A DNA stretch of 39,984 nt, taken from Hydrogenophaga sp. GTDB lineage: Bacteria > Pseudomonadota > Gammaproteobacteria > Burkholderiales > Burkholderiaceae_C. Below, piece after piece: positions 39,653-39,984 of this stretch (the first letter of the stretch is position 1; each line of letters opens with the position of its first letter). The stretch is from positions 1-39,984 of the forward strand of contig JALORL010000020.1 of assembly GCA_025458915.1 (NCBI GenBank), written 5' to 3'. Under the pieces are notes generated by a model. That model saw nothing but the letters and a program-made list of their open reading frames with translations, did no database searches and had not been told where the DNA came from. A program made the translations under genes and the position numbers.

Positions 39653-39984
39653 TCACTCCCACTCGATGGTGGCGGGCGGCTTGCTGCTCACGTCGTAGGT
39701 CACGCGGTTGATGCCGCGCACCTCGTTGATGATGCGGCTGCTGACTTTTTTGAGCAGCGCGTACGGCAGTTCGGCCCAGTCGGCGGTCATGAAGTCGCTG
39801 GTCTGCACCGCGCGCAGGGCCACCACGTAGTCGTAGGTGCGGCCGTCGCCCATCACGCCCACGCTCTTCACCGGCAGGAACACGGTGAACGCCTGGCTGG
39901 TCAGGTCGTACCAGCTCTTGCCGCTGTTGTGGTCGATGGTGGAGCGCAGTTCCTCGATGAAGATGGCGTCGGCCCGGCGCAGCA
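39653..39984 (-). CDS. guaA: GMP synthase (glutamine-hydrolysing), C-terminal end
   Basis: The last 110 or so codons of GuaA, open to the window edge. It contains [11 protein letters not shown], the [20 protein letters not shown] segment and the invariant end [19 protein letters not shown], which belong to the C-terminal dimerisation domain. The enzyme converts XMP to GMP using glutamine and ATP. The 5' part lies outside the window. The FkbM gene follows closely on the same strand. Confidence 0.96.
   Translation of the reverse strand, partial: LRRADAIFIEELRSTIDHNSGKSWYDLTSQAFTVFLPVKSVGVMGDGRTYDYVVALRAVQTSDFMTADWAELPYALLKKVSSRIINEVRGINRVTYDVSSKPPATIEWE

Noticed and set aside
1-39984. tRNA, rRNA or CRISPR array
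   Set aside because: No tRNA cloverleaf with TTCGA loop and CCA-type end, no rRNA-like stretch and no regularly spaced repeats were seen; the few repeats found are short inverted repeats, tandem pairs or transposon ends.

Overview
The window is GC-rich, gene-dense chromosomal DNA. Gene content and order (tmk-holB-pilZ-tatD, ygfZ divergent from mltG, a TctAB transporter, an IS407-group IS3 element, many short ATGA overlaps) point to a betaproteobacterium of the order Burkholderiales, most likely family Comamonadaceae. That placement is inference from protein flavour; no rRNA or other marker is present. I found no tRNA, rRNA or CRISPR array.

Layout. 1-6.3 kb: a cut-off luciferase-like oxidoreductase and an iron-type alcohol dehydrogenase, a hydrolase that has lost its nucleophile segment, a DUF922 protease-like protein, a thioesterase-acetyltransferase fusion, an NRDE protein and YgfZ. 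6.4-11.3 kb: housekeeping run mltG-tmk-holB-pilZ-tatD-ankyrin protein. 11.4-13.5 kb: tctB-tctA with no tctC beside it. 13.7-14.8 kb: a methyltransferase and an OsmC protein.

15.0-19.8 kb is an insertion. A 9-bp direct repeat (CGCCTGCCG) directly flanks near-perfect 22-bp inverted repeats, with extra degenerate copies of the repeat just inside both ends. The segment carries an IS3-family element, an outer-membrane barrel gene, a response regulator broken by a deletion and frameshift, an intact histidine kinase, and decayed DNA. No transposase of its own is visible.

20.0-24.2 kb: a polar amino-acid ABC importer operon with an embedded desuccinylase/aspartoacylase-type hydrolase. 24.4-26.1 kb: a four-EF-hand protein convergent with an adenylate cyclase-FHA protein that has a CRP-like palindrome just before its start. 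26.5-29.9 kb: a small unknown, an LD-carboxypeptidase, a TadA-haloalkane-dehalogenase-like fusion and a PaiB-type protein.

30.0-38.8 kb is the most interesting stretch. A RibD-type reductase, a methyltransferase, a glycosyltransferase, an atypical 6-pyruvoyl-tetrahydropterin-synthase homologue, a medium-chain dehydrogenase without the usual zinc cysteine, a CDP-alcohol phosphatidyltransferase, a YceI protein and an LTA-synthase-type enzyme lie together. I read this as an uncharacterised pathway making a pterin- or pyrimidine-derived, glycosylated and possibly lipid-linked metabolite. The window ends with an FkbM-type methyltransferase whose start region is duplicated, and the 3' end of guaA.
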